From contig NC_079222.1 in assembly GCF_029633865.1 (NCBI RefSeq), forward strand, positions 30,748,936 through 30,812,935: a stretch of 64,000 nucleotides of DNA, read 5' to 3'. The notes beneath the pieces are model-generated. The model saw only the letters and a program-made list of their open reading frames with translations. It made no database searches and was not told the origin of the DNA. The translations under genes and the position numbers were made by a program. Of this stretch, positions 13,101 to 24,800 are shown piece by piece (the first letter of the stretch is position 1; each line of letters begins with the position of its first letter). The DNA is from Lampris incognitus (Eukaryota; Chordata; Actinopteri; Lampriformes; Lampridae).

Positions 13101-14747
13101 TTCGCTAATGAAAAATCCTCATATTTGCTGCATCCTGCATCCCATTCAGCCACAGCAGACTTTCCTATTGGTCTCTAGCAGTGTGGAAGGGAATGTTAAG
13201 CCACTATACTTACCGCTGTTGTTCTGACGGTGTACACAACATGGAGAGAAATGTGTCACTGGTCTTCTGCATAACAGTGCTAGAACAACAGATAAAGTCA
13301 AACTACGTCAACAGAAACACTGCCATTGTAAATGTCTTCTCTTTTTCTTTTTTTTTCTTTTTTGGTTTGTTTGCTACAGTGCTGCTGCAATATATTCTTA
13401 AAATTTTTTTTTTTTTGTTTGTTAAAAGAAACACTTAATGGTAGGGAAAGTGCTCAACAAATAAGGAGCAAAATAATCCAGTATATTATATATACACTAC
13501 CGTTCAAAAGTTTGGGATCACCCAAACAATTTCGTGTTTTCCATGAAAAGTCACACTTATTCACCACCATATGTTGTGAAATGAATAGAAAATAGAGTCA
13601 AGACATTGACAAGGTTAGAAATAATGATTTGTATTTGAAATAAGATTTTTTTTACATCAAACTTTGCTTTCGTCAAAGAATCCTCCATTTGCAGCAATTA
13701 CAGCATTGCAGACCTTTGGCATTCTAGCTGTTAATTTGTTGAGGTAATCTGGAGAAATTGCACCCCACGCTTCCAGAAGCAGCTCCCACAAGTTGGATTG
13801 GTTGGATGGGCACTTCTTTGAGCAGATTGAGTTTCTGGAGCATCACATTTGTGGGGTCAATTAAACGCTCAAAATGGCCAGAAAAAGAGAACTTTCATCT
13901 GAAACTCGACAGTCTATTCTTGTTCTTAGAAATGAAGGCTATTCCATGCGAGAAATTGCTAAGAAATTGAAGATTTCCTACACCGGTGTGTACTACTCCC
14001 TTCAGAGGACAGCACAAACAGGCTCTAACAGGTACTATTTAATGAAGATGCCAGTTGGGGACCTGTGAGGCGTCTGTTTCTCAAACTAGAGACTCTAATG
14101 TACTTATCTTCTTGCTCAGTTGTGCAACGCGGCCTCCCACTTCTTTTTCTACTCTGGTTAGAGCCTGTTTGTGCTGTCCTCTGAAGGGAGTAGTACACAC
14201 CGGTGTAGGAAATCTTCAATTTCTTAGCAATTTCTCGCATGGAATAGCCTTCATTTCTAAGAACAAGAATAGACTGTCGAGTTTCAGATGAAAGTTCTCT
14301 TTTTCTGGCCATTTTGAGCGTTTAATTGACCCCACAAATGTGATGCTCCAGAAACTCAATCTGCTCAAAGAAGTGCCCATCCAACCAATCCAACTTGTGG
14401 GAGCTGCTTCTGGAAGCGTGGGGTGCAATTTCTCCAGATTACCTCAACAAATTAACAGCTAGAATGCCAAAGGTCTGCAATGCTGTAATTGCTGCAAATG
14501 GAGGATTCTTTGACGAAAGCAAAGTTTGATGTAAAAAAAATCTTATTTCAAATACAAATCATTATTTCTAACCTTGTCAATGTCTTGACTCTATTTTCTA
14601 TTCATTTCACAACATATGGTGGTGAATAAGTGTGACTTTTCATGGAAAACACGAAATTGTTTGGGTGATCCCAAACTTTTGAACGGTAGTGTATATACAC
14701 AAAGCAGAAGAAACCTTGAGCAGGAAATATTTCCTCTACCAATGATC

Positions 14748-14778
<31 letters not shown>

Positions 14779-15294
14779 TTATTATTAAAATCTTTGTAGT
14801 TGGAACGTAGGAAAGACATGAATTGAGACCTGATCTGAGTAGTTACCAGGGTGGTTGCCTTAGTGCACCTTATCTTTCTTTTGAGTTGATTTAACAGCAA
14901 CTTTTGTCACTTTTTTTGCTTTCCACCATCTGGCCTTTTTTCTTTTTTTCCAGGGTATGGGGACCACAGAGTCCACACTGACAAGAATACTGGTTAGCCG
15001 CTCAGAAGTTGACTTGCTAGATATCAGAGCCGAGTACAAAAAGCTATTTGGCTGCTCTCTCCACTCCCAACTAGAGGTATGCACACCCACATTCTCACAA
15101 AAAATTCAGTTTCACTTGCTTTTCCTCTCATTTTATTAATATTTGGTATCATTACTAATCAAAAGATTGTCTACTTTGCGTTAATGAAACTTAAGTGATG
15201 TACTTCTCTCTTCTTGTCTTTTGTGTCCACATAGTCTGAAGTCTCAGGTAGCTATGGTCAAACCCTGAGGATTCTCTGTGGTGGAGACGACTAA
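4777..15294 (+). CDS. anxa3: annexin A3-like, calcium-dependent phospholipid-binding protein, 12 coding exons
   Basis: Coding exons: 4777-4788, 6107-6194, 9281-9375, 9554-9667, 10400-10490, 10654-10733, 11704-11760, 12486-12579, 12693-12788, 12979-13037, 14954-15076, 15235-15294. All junctions are GT-AG and keep frame, giving 322 aa; human ANXA3 has 323. The first exon encodes only MSVW, matching the short annexin A3 head, which is why the start is placed here. Four annexin repeats are visible with type II calcium sites intact: GIGTTE at 32-37 capped by D74, GAGTTE at 104-109 capped by E146, KWGTDE at 188-193 capped by E230, and GMGTTE at 263-268 capped by E305. Linker words GKRDES and [12 protein letters not shown] and the end CGGDD point to A3 rather than A4 or A5. 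Annexins bind acidic phospholipids on the cytoplasmic side of membranes when calcium rises. The gene converges on rcl1. Assignment to A3 rather than another teleost annexin is from remembered family sequences. Confidence 0.93.
5031..5096. repeat. (CA)n microsatellite
   Basis: About 33 near-perfect CA units inside anxa3 intron 1. Confidence 0.95.
5349..5812 (+). mobile_element. tRNA-derived SINE, family B, sense in anxa3 intron 1
   Basis: The tRNA-like head includes AGCATAGCGGT and a B box (GGTTCGAATCC). A body of about 350 bp ends in AATTGGCCGGGTACAGCTGG and an A-rich tail. This family is the most abundant repeat of the window, with 11 nearly complete copies. Here it points the same way as anxa3. 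Confidence 0.9.
6366..9065 (+). mobile_element. Tc1-like DNA transposon, middle part replaced by LINE sequence
   Basis: Two parts of one Tc1-like transposon lie in anxa3 intron 2. The left part (about 6366-6820) has an end carrying ATTTGTTGGTACC and the transposase start ([16 protein letters not shown]). The right part (about 8556-9065) encodes the C-terminal transposase ([15 protein letters not shown], the last acidic residue of the DDE triad) and ends with the inverted counterpart of the ATTTGTTGGT end. The middle of the transposase, including the first DDE residues, is missing and 1.7 kb of LINE DNA occupies its place. It cannot encode an active enzyme. Confidence 0.8.
6824..8552 (-). pseudogene. 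LINE retrotransposon fragment, RTE-like: endonuclease plus start of reverse transcriptase
   Basis: Read on the minus strand, an untranslated 5' region near 8552 is followed by an apurinic-type endonuclease domain ([35 protein letters not shown], about 8300-7560). A basic linker follows and then the start of reverse transcriptase ([14 protein letters not shown] near 6840), where it stops. Frameshifts split the frame. The 3' half, with the catalytic YxDD region and tail, is absent. That is odd, because LINEs normally lose the 5' side. Both ends lie at a GGTCCT word (6818-6823 and 8550-8555). Confidence 0.8.
9903..10323 (+). mobile_element. SINE family A with internal (TG)n expansion, in anxa3 intron 4
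   Basis: The head is TGGCGCAGTGGTTAGCGC with B box GGTTCGAGCCC, followed by the common family A body and a GGATAATGGGTGGATG tail. A pure TG run at about 10127-10193 lies at the place where other copies carry a short TG run, so the microsatellite grew inside the SINE. It is sense to anxa3 and ends 76 bp before exon 5. Confidence 0.88.
11104..11470. mobile_element. possible solo LTR in anxa3 intron 6
   Basis: This GC-richer patch of about 370 bp starts with TGTAGGTGG and ends with CTGTTACA, the TG...CA form of long terminal repeats. It contains a GAATAAAAC poly(A)-like word near 11285. No second copy exists in the window and no clear target duplication is visible, so this is tentative. Confidence 0.3.
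13495..14691. mobile_element. palindromic (foldback) Tc1 derivative, copy 1, in anxa3 intron 10
   Basis: The element is 1197 bp, flanked by TA. Arms at 13495-14031 and 14157-14691 are inverted copies with no mismatch that I could find, around a spacer of about 125 bp. The outer ends begin CACTACCGTTCAAAAG. Each arm encodes the same Tc1 transposase N-terminal helix-turn-helix region ([30 protein letters not shown]); the right arm plus spacer continues to [16 protein letters not shown]. The catalytic domain is missing, so it is non-autonomous. Its transcript would fold into a hairpin of about 530 bp. Confidence 0.92.
14697..14748 (+). repeat. 52-bp exact copy of anxa3 3' UTR sequence inside the intron
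   Basis: Positions 14697-14748 are identical to 15336-15387 in the anxa3 3' UTR (landmarks AAGCAGAAGAAACC and AGGAAATATTTCCT). The copy begins 6 bases after the end of the foldback element and runs into a (TA)n tract. Confidence 0.95.
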
Positions 15295-15820
15295 CCTCCA
15301 GTCTTGGATGAAGTCGTTCATTGAAGCTTCACCCAACACAAAGCAGAAGAAACCTTGAGCAGGAAATATTTCCTCTACCAATGATCAGTAGTTCATATTT
15401 CAAGTACTTCCCTCCTAATGCTTTAACTTGGCTTTGACAAGTTGGGTCCAGCTACAAAATCAGTGACCACCAAAGAAAACCAAATGATAAAACTCCACTA
15501 CAGTTAAGAAGGCATCAGTGTTCAGAGTTTGGCGGTTTCCTCTCTATGAGTCTTTGGATGTTGGGACCTATTCAATAATTGAAATGGCCTTGTGTTTTGA
15601 ATACGAGGGTGCCGCTGAATGTTTCAGTAACCTGGGTGAATGGTGGGGTTTGTACTCCGCGATGACGATAGCCATCATCATTCAACTAATGCACATTTCA
15701 TTAATCACTAGTATTTTACCCTCACGCATACTGTAATACTTTGTATGATGATAACCCAGACGTGAAGCTGGTTGATATCTTCTGTTGTTTACAAAATAAA
15801 GTTATTTTAATTCAAAAGCA
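15295..15820 (+). promoter_or_regulatory. anxa3 3' UTR with poly(A) signal
   Basis: Non-coding sequence follows the TAA at 15292-15294. A canonical AATAAA lies at 15795-15800, so cleavage is expected at about 15815-15830. That is within about 60 bases of the rcl1 stop codon on the other strand. Confidence 0.75.
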
Positions 15821-15872
15821 TTGTGAAACAAAAAAAGAGTCAATGTTATGCTGGTAATGTAAAAAAATAATC

Positions 15873-15878
15873 TTTATT
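15873..15878 (-). promoter_or_regulatory. rcl1 poly(A) signal overlapping its stop codon
   Basis: On the minus strand AATAAA spans 15878-15873 and includes the TAA stop (15876-15874). A weaker ATTAAA lies further on at 15811-15806, inside the anxa3 3' UTR. Use of the first gives an extremely short 3' UTR; use of the second makes the two mRNAs overlap. Confidence 0.55.
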
Positions 15879-18800
15879 TGATGGCTTTATTAATGTTGCT
15901 GTAACCTACTCCTACACAAGTCATCAAGACTTTGTCTCCACCCTTCCTCTCATCTTCTGAAGGCTTCTGTGTCTCTATCTTGAACATGACCTGGAAGAAA
16001 TCTTGGATATGTCTGAGGAACTCAATCCTGGAGAGACAAGATGTGCAGGGAAAAGAAAAAGAATAAACAGTGAGAAAAATATAGTGACTAACAAAGAAAA
16101 AAAGAGGCAATGATTTTTTTTTAAAATCATACAGTGTTAATGGATGGTAGATCAAAACCATTTGTTGTATAAGAACCTGGTCTATGAGAACCTTTTGTCA
16201 GTTAACTGACAAAAAAATTAAAGTACAACAAAACATGACCCATCTACAACTATTGGGGGCAGGAAACACACCCATAAAGTACAAAACGATATATAAAAGG
16301 TGTCGCCTACAGCAGAGACCTGTGTATTTTGGGTTCTAATATTTAGGGATAATAAACTGACTTGACTTGATTCGGCCCTGTCAATCCATGTCATATCATC
16401 GAAGGCCACCCCCCCCTTTTTTTTCTCCCCAACTGTACCTGGCCAATCACCCCGCTCTCCGAGCCATCCCGGTCACTGCTCCATCCCCTCTGCCAATCCA
16501 GGGAGGGCTGCAGACTACCACATGTCTCCTCCGATACATGTGGAGTCACCAGCCGCTTTTTTTCACCTGACAGTGTGGAGTTTCGCCAGGGGGACATAAC
16601 ACGTGGGAGGATCACGCCATTCCCCCCAGTTCCGCCTCCTCCTCCCCAAACAGGCACCCCGACTGACCAGAGGAGGCGCTAGTGCTGCGACCAGGACACA
16701 TACCCACACCCGGCTTCCCGCAGACACAGCCAATTGTGTCTGTAGAGATGCCCAACCAAGCTGGAGGTAACGTGGGGAATTGAACCAGCGTTCCCCGTGT
16801 TGGTAGACAACCGACTAGACCGCTATGCTACCTGGACGCCCCCTCCATGTCATATTATTGAAGGCCGTGTCTAACCTGTCCGGCATGCATACGACCTGAA
16901 TCCCTTCAGCCATAATGCTATCAAATCAAACCATTATGTAATGACAACTTACATAATGATAAGGGCAGGTACAAGACTGCAAAAATGCAACAGTTTAAAC
17001 AAATTATCAAAGTTTCCTGGACTTCTTAGGGTTTAACATGAATTTACTGCAGAGCCATGTTACATTCATCCATGCACACCCATTAGGCACCCGACTGCAG
17101 TCAAGGACATCTGATTTTGCCAGATGAGGAGGGGTGTATTGCGATGGCACTGCCAATCTTCAGTTATCATAGTACTGTACTTGAGAGGGACACAGCACCG
17201 GTACCATGATAACTGAAAATGGACAGTTCACAGTCCATAGGCCAACTCCACTTTATTTACACTAATACCAAAAACAGCTTAACAAAGCACAATTGTTCAA
17301 CATTGTTTAAACATGGAATACATTTCGATGGAAGAATGGGAGCCAGCTGCCCCGCTTGATTTCTCCACTGGCGAGCTGTGTCACAATAAAAATGTCAGTT
17401 CCGATAATGTACAAAACACATGCTCGTGTACTGAAGCACAGCAGGCCGGGATTGTAAGAAAACATGAGAAACTGTGGCTAAAGTTGATGAAGAATAACAC
17501 AGACTGGGATTTTTGTTTGTTTTTCCATCCCTGTTTATTTGACCAGTGCTTCCTGCCCAGCAGTGGAAAGAGAACTTTGGAACACTGTTCACTGCCAGTA
17601 GAGGAGCTGTACAAGAATAAACAGCATCTGGGGAACTCTGTATTTTTATTTTTATTTGTGAAAGTAGCCCGTCCATAGAGAATGGTTAATAAGGGACCGT
17701 TTCTTGCAGTGGAACAGGGTGTTGGACCAACACGGACGAGTGTGTATATATTCATGATGGTCTTACGTGTATGGAGAGAGGGGTCCGAGCAGCACCTTGG
17801 ACACGTCTTGTGGGCCCAGGATCATGAGGAGCAGTGCAAGGCTCTGATTGGTCGAATCGACACAACCACCCTAAAAGAGCAAAGGGAGAAGAGAGAGAGA
17901 CCATGTGCATCAGTGACAAAAACAACACAAAAATATGTCACTTTATCAAAGGCACTCAATTACCCCATGAGAGGGGATCAATATCTTCCGTACAGATAAC
18001 CACATACGATCTGAAAAACACACCAGCGTTCTGCGAGAGGGGTCTTGGCTGGAGGTTATCATATCCTTTTAGGTCTGAACTTGAAATCGGGCTACAAAGT
18101 CCCTTTCCTCACCAACCTAAACCATACTGCTACAACCGATAAATAGGGACTTGTAAAGAAAGAAAGATACCAGACAAACCACTATTTTGAGTCCTGAGCC
18201 AACGTTAGCAAAATTATGAAACACCTTTTCTTTTAATTACATTAAATTAATTACATTTAATTACAATTATTTTATTACAACTTCACAAACATGAACCGTC
18301 TGATCCCACTTTAAGTCAAGTGTTAATGCTCCATTTTGAATTAAAGGGATGGTTTTGTGTATGTGCAATCAGTACTGATGAGTAATTTAGACTGAAGCAA
18401 CAAAGTCCTCACTGTGTACTGTATTAACAGAGAAACTGGTGCTGTCCTGCTCAGAGTCTTCCCCACAGCACCTACATGTACCAGAATGCATTGCATGAAA
18501 ACCTCTACTACATCATCATCCATAAAATCCTCTGCGCTAGTGTTGTGGGATGTCGTCTACACCATCGGACACGCAGTTTAATCAAAAGAATGAGGATGTG
18601 TTACTGAACAGCATCTTTAGAGTATATCAGAGAATTAGAAACCCTGCTAGGTTGTAGTTTTTCTGGCCACCAGCTGATATCACGATACATTGAGTAAATA
18701 AAAATCTCTATATAACAGCAGCATGTTAACTTGCTATTACAAATAATTATTTACAAATGTGTGTGTCATGGCTGTTTCTGGTGCTTAAATGTATGTGTGT

Positions 18801-21800
18801 CATTCAGGGGGAACAGGGTAGCTCCACGACAAACAAACAATGAACTTGTGAAATAAATCAGCCCAACCTCAGATAAGAAAGTAGATAAATTTACCTCCAA
18901 AATGATGTAATTGTTCTCAGTAAAACATGCTGCTTTGCCTACGACATGTACAGAATCACGTTCACGTTCTACGTGTGATAACTTTTTGCTCTGCATTGTG
19001 TGTTTGAAAGGAGTCATTTAACTGGTGCTTGTGGTTGTACCCCCCCCCCCCAAGTATATCATTGGGCGAGTGGGTGTGGTGCTGAGTTAGCCTAACTGGC
19101 GAAGACTCACACCAGAGCCACAGAGAGAGCTGAGGAATGCGGTAGGGATGCACAGCCTCAGCTCTCTCCCTGACCAGAATTTTAGTAGGGGTTTATTTTC
19201 AGTCTTTTAATGGTTTTAACATTTGCATTTTAATCAACTTTCTATTTAAATTAACAGGCTGTTGTTGCCCATTTTTTAACATTTTTTGTTTATATCTTAT
19301 ACTTTTACATTTTAAATTCTTAAATTAATTTAATTCATTTTTCTTTCATCACCTTATTTTAATTGTTTTTATCGTAATACTTGTTTTATCGGCTTTAATT
19401 CTGTATGTTTTAATTATGCTCTTGTGATTTTATCCTGACTGTGTTTTACCTTGTTCTGTGGAGCGGATCTGGAATTATAGCCTATATTTTTATTGTATTT
19501 TGTTGTTTTATCTTGACTATGTGCATTATTTTATCCTGTTGTGTAAGGCACCTTGTAACGTTGTTTAGAAAGGTACGATATATATCAAGTTTATTATTTA
19601 CTTAGCACTGGTTTTGCTCTTAGATGCTTGTTTAGATGTACTTATGACCTCTGATGACTCGTAGTTCTCCTGATTTCCTATGTTAAATGCACTTATTTTA
19701 AGTCGCTTTGGATAAAAGTGTCGGCTAAATGACTGTAACGTAATGTAATGTCTTTATGCATGCTCAATAATTCAGGTAAGAAAATCAACGAAAGTTGAAT
19801 CAGCTCATCTGGATACATTTACTGACAGATGGCAGATCTGTCAATAAATGTTGCATCCAGATGAACTGATTCAACTTTCTTTTATTATTAGCACTGACCA
19901 TCTCTGTTGGTGTCTGTCTTTGCCGGGGACTCCCAGTCGTGGTGCAGATTTGCCACAATCATGTATCAACCGCTACTTTGTTGCCTGACTCCATTACAAA
20001 TCCTCTGAGCAATACATTCAAAATAATATTCAGCACTGTAAATAAAAGAATGAAGCTCTTACTGTGCTGGCTTGACTGCGTTGTGTGGGATGACATGAAT
20101 TCTTGAAGAACGACCTAAAAATGACCTGTTGTTTTCCCCATGTACAACTAGAAATTATCCTCTTCCGAGCCGCCCCGATCGCTGCTCCACCCCTTCTGTC
20201 GATCCAGGGTGGGCTGCAGACTACCACATGCCTCCTCTGGTGGAGGAGGAGGCACATGTGGAGGCACATGTGGAGTCGCCAGTTGCTTCTTTTCACCTGA
20301 CAGTGAGGAGTTTCACCAGGAGGACGGAGCACATGGGAGGATCACGCTATTCCCTCGAGTTCCCCCTCCCCCCCAAACAGGCACCCCAACTAACCAGATG
20401 AGGCGCTAGTGCGACCAGGACACATACCCACATCCGGCTTCCCACCCACAGACACAAACAATTGTGTCTGTAGGGACACCCGACCAAGCTGGAGATAACA
20501 CAGGGAATTGAACCAGTGATCCCCATGTTGGTAGGCAACAGAATAGACCGCCCCGCCACCCGGACGCCTGAATTTTGCTTGTTTTTCTTTTTAAATCCAA
20601 GTTAATACTCCCCATTCAATGAATACACTGAAAGCTTTTGTCAAAATAATTAATCTGACAATATAAAAATGTAGAGACTGTGCACACTGACGTCACAATT
20701 TTCTTCTGCCCTGTGAAGCGAACTCTCAAAAGTACACAGATAGCATGCTTATTAAGGTTTTGGTAACAAGATGCCCCAGTGGCATTTCCTCACCTTTGGC
20801 CACTGCATCTGTCATCAATGACCTCTAATGTTCAATATGTACTGACTACTCCCACAACTCGAAACACACCAATCACTGATGTCATTTCTGCCATCTCCTT
20901 TCTAATGTTTTTCTGACTAGCCCACCTCCCTCCTCCATGTTCCTTCCTTCCTACGAACCATTATCATGCTCTCCAGCCTTCTGTCACAACATCAAGCATC
21001 TTTCCCTGCCTTCCCTTTTAGCCTTTCATCCATCTGAGATATTAAAGAGGACAGAGGTTCAGTGACTCTCCACATACTGACACCACAGGTACAACTATAG
21101 TAACTATGCACCTACCGCTATCGGGAAGATTAAAGCTCGAAATATACCCCACAATAGTGCCGGACAATAATGGAAAATATCAAGATAACCGCAAAAAGTT
21201 CACACAGTATAAAGAGGTATCACAATATCTGCTTACATGGGCACGGATACCATATTTAAGAATCAAACTGAGGTTTATCACTTTGAACTGTTTGGTTAAG
21301 TATAACATCAAACCAAATCTAGCTTTCAAATAATAATCCATCACATATTTCAGATCTCCTTTTGGGAGACGTTTTAGGTAAAGAATTATCATTATCATTA
21401 ATTCAGACAACAAAAGTGTTCATTACAATGATGCAATCTTAATCTAAGAGTAATGTGAGACGGTCTGATGGATTAAACAAGGTCAGCTTCTGACAGTGTA
21501 TGTACGTCTAGTGTTGTCAATTACGAATGTGGCCCCATTTTGGTCCCTTAAAAAGCAGCAAGCCATTGGGACAGCTGGTCAGCAGGAATATGATTCAATT
21601 AGATAATTATATAAATGAAACAATGTCAACATTGTCTTCTGACGTTAACAATGCAGGGATTATTTTAACTGCATTCCTTCTCATCAAGTTTAAATAAATG
21701 ACATCCGCTGCCCAATTGCACCATCTAACTGCAGCAATTTTTCACGACTTCAACCGTTTTGTTTTTTGAAACCAACTTGGCAACTTTCATTAGTAATTTT

Positions 21801-24800
21801 TTGCCAACTCAAAAATTAAACATAAAAGAAACAAAGCTATTTTAATGAACTTAACAACCTCAGCACATTTAAACAGTTGAGCCCCAGCAACAATTTCACA
21901 TTTGACAATAGTTTTAAATCACAAAATTACCAAAAGATTTCGTTTATAATGGTTTGACGAATCAGTTAATTCTCCTTATGAATAATGATGAAAACCAAGC
22001 CTAAAATGAAGAAGAAATGCGACAGAAACCTTCAATAAAGAATATGACCATCAAAAAAAAAAAAAAGAAAAGAAATTCTGCCAGCGAATTAGACTGGGTA
22101 TGTCGACTAATCGTCTCTTTCTAGAGAGCTAGTGTGATTTTTCATTTGTTGCTTTGCAGAGAAAAAAATTAATGCTGCCAACTATAGAACTGAAACGTAA
22201 TCGTAGACCCCATTTTTCTGTGTGCTCCAGGTCAAACTTACAACAGTGTTCCTGGTAGAATAAATGAGATGTTCTTTTAAATGCAGATATAGTATTATTA
22301 TTATATAGTATAGCAGTATTTTCCCCTCACCTCATCAAACAGCTTCGATCCAACTCCTGCTGTCCTGCCCCACTGATTTCAGCTCTGCCCACAGAGGAGA
22401 TATTTCAACCGGTTACGACGTCCCAAGAGGATCCTGCCAGCAACGAACCTGCCACTAAGATTTCTGGAAAAGTCCCCAAAAATCCACACAACAAAAGTGC
22501 ACGCCATAATCTAACCGATTCCCTCACTGACCGATTCACTGTACCCAACACAATTCTCTTCCATCGATACTACTACATACACTACTTCATTACAAGGTTG
22601 AGTACATGCAGATCTTAAAGGTTGATTAGAGTAGGATCAGATCACTGAAAATATAACTTGATTCCTGGGAAATTCAAGTGCAATATCAGAGAGAGTGTCC
22701 CTGTCCACGGCAAATGTCCTTTCCAAATGACATACTCACAGTGTAGCTTTGGGTTTTTTTACTACGATTACTAGTAATGTACTGATTAACCATAAAACAA
22801 ACAAACACATACACACAGAAGGGAGCCTGCGTCCCCAAGTCAGACTCTGGCCTCCTGACTCTCCTTTCTCGGATTCAAACATTAACAATCTTACCAACGG
22901 GGTCGAGCGTCCATCTCTCTCTGGTGTTGTCCTTTCTCTAATTCACACCAGTGACAAAAAAGTTACCCGGCCGTCCTGCCTAAGTAGGACATTACCAGTA
23001 ACCATCCGTAAAATGCTGTTAAATCATTGGATGAGGCTGGTAAATGTACCTGCTCCAACAGCCATTTGAACAATTTACATTAAAGTGATAGATAAAAAAA
23101 AAATCAAAAAATGATCAAGTTTCGACTCTACCACACTCCATGGCTGCTGAACAGAAACGTTAGTCCCCACCCTGCTGCCTCGACTTAGAGCGGACATACA
23201 ACAATATTCCTCTTTCAGAGCTAATCAGCACCCCCTTGCCCGGCTAACTGGACTCACATGGCACTTATGAGAGAAGGGTGAGAGGCAGAACCTTGTTTAG
23301 TCTTTATCTTCCTGCATGTTTTCGACGACATAGATGTCGAATGTGCATCTTATCATTGTGTTATTACTCTTATGAGACACACTGCATGGGCACAGTATCA
23401 CCAATCCTGGTCTTACTTTTGTAGAATCGACACTCGGTACTTCTTCATCGCTTGTTTCACTGCTGATTTCTCAGTGCCTCTCACCACAAATGTCGAGGTT
23501 TTGTTGGAAAGATCAACATAACAGATTCATGAGTGCAGTGACCTGGAGCTCACATCCACAGAACATCCTCGCAAAGCATATATAAGAAATACACGCCTAC
23601 CTATTATGCAGGAGGAATAAATACAAGCTTCTGAAAACATATTGAACTTTTCTGAAGCTTCAAGGGCATTGCAAAGGTCACAGGCCAGTTTTAAGTCTGA
23701 CTGTAAAATCTTCTCAACAAAGTTTGACAGTGTCACCAAGACAAAATTGTGATGGTATGCTAGTGTAACGACTATGAATGAGTAGACTCGCTAGCCGGTT
23801 GGCTAACAGGTCAGACCCTTTAGTCGACTGGTTAACATAGTCGCCCGTGGTGTGGGAGACCCGGGTTTGCTTCCCGGATGCCCCCTGAATTCGCTACATT
23901 GGTGTCAGAAGTGGGATAGTTAGACCGTGAGGCCGTCGGAAGCACGTGTGCCCAGAGGCGTGAGGGAACTGATATGGGGACGCGCTTCCTGAAGAAGGGG
24001 GCAGCCGGGAACCGCCGCCACAGCCGGGACATGAACGCGGGCCTCCCGTGGCCATTACACTGTTCAATATTAAATATACAATTTAAGTTAAGTGTTGCTG
24101 GCAAAACAAAATAAACTGTAATGACAATATGGGAAATATGTAGTTAAATACAAGCTTCCTGATTAGTCTGGAGTAAGGCCTTTCCCAATTTTTGTTAAGA
24201 AGCCCTATGGTAATTTCAGCCAACACTAACAAATTTAAATATAGCATCAAGCAGCAATGGGCGGGGTCCAAGCACTAAGCACAATGTACTTTAATAGGTA
24301 AGCTTAGTGACAACTCCTGAACATGTGTCTCAAATTTCAGGTTGATATCTCAACACGTTCCTGAGTTATTGCAACATTTTTGAAAATTAGCTGCTTTGAT
24401 TTAATTGATTGGCTTGTGTAATCGAAACCATATGGAATATCAAAAATCTGAAAAGATTACTTTTTCTGGCTTGGTCTAGAGATGGTCTGTACCAAATATG
24501 GTGACAACTGAGCTTTGTAGGAGGAGTAACGAAAAAACAGATTTGGACAAAATTCAGAATGGCGGAAAATCTATCAAAAGGTGTCTCCAATTAATATGAC
24601 CTTCAGAAGACTCTGAAAACATGCTACATGCATAAATTGTCACAAGGTTGGCAAGTGTGAATTGGATGCATTGGAATTTGAACATACGACCTTTAGATGG
24701 ATGGATGGATGCCCAGAGAAGGTGACTTGCTGACTGCGCCACTGGAAATACATGCCTTTCCACACCTTCTTTAAACTCGGGGCAATGACTTCACAGTTGC

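Noticed and set aside
13758-14068. Small helix-turn-helix protein gene (64-95 aa frames, twice)
   Set aside because: It is the N-terminal part of a Tc1 transposase in an inverted-repeat element, not a host gene.
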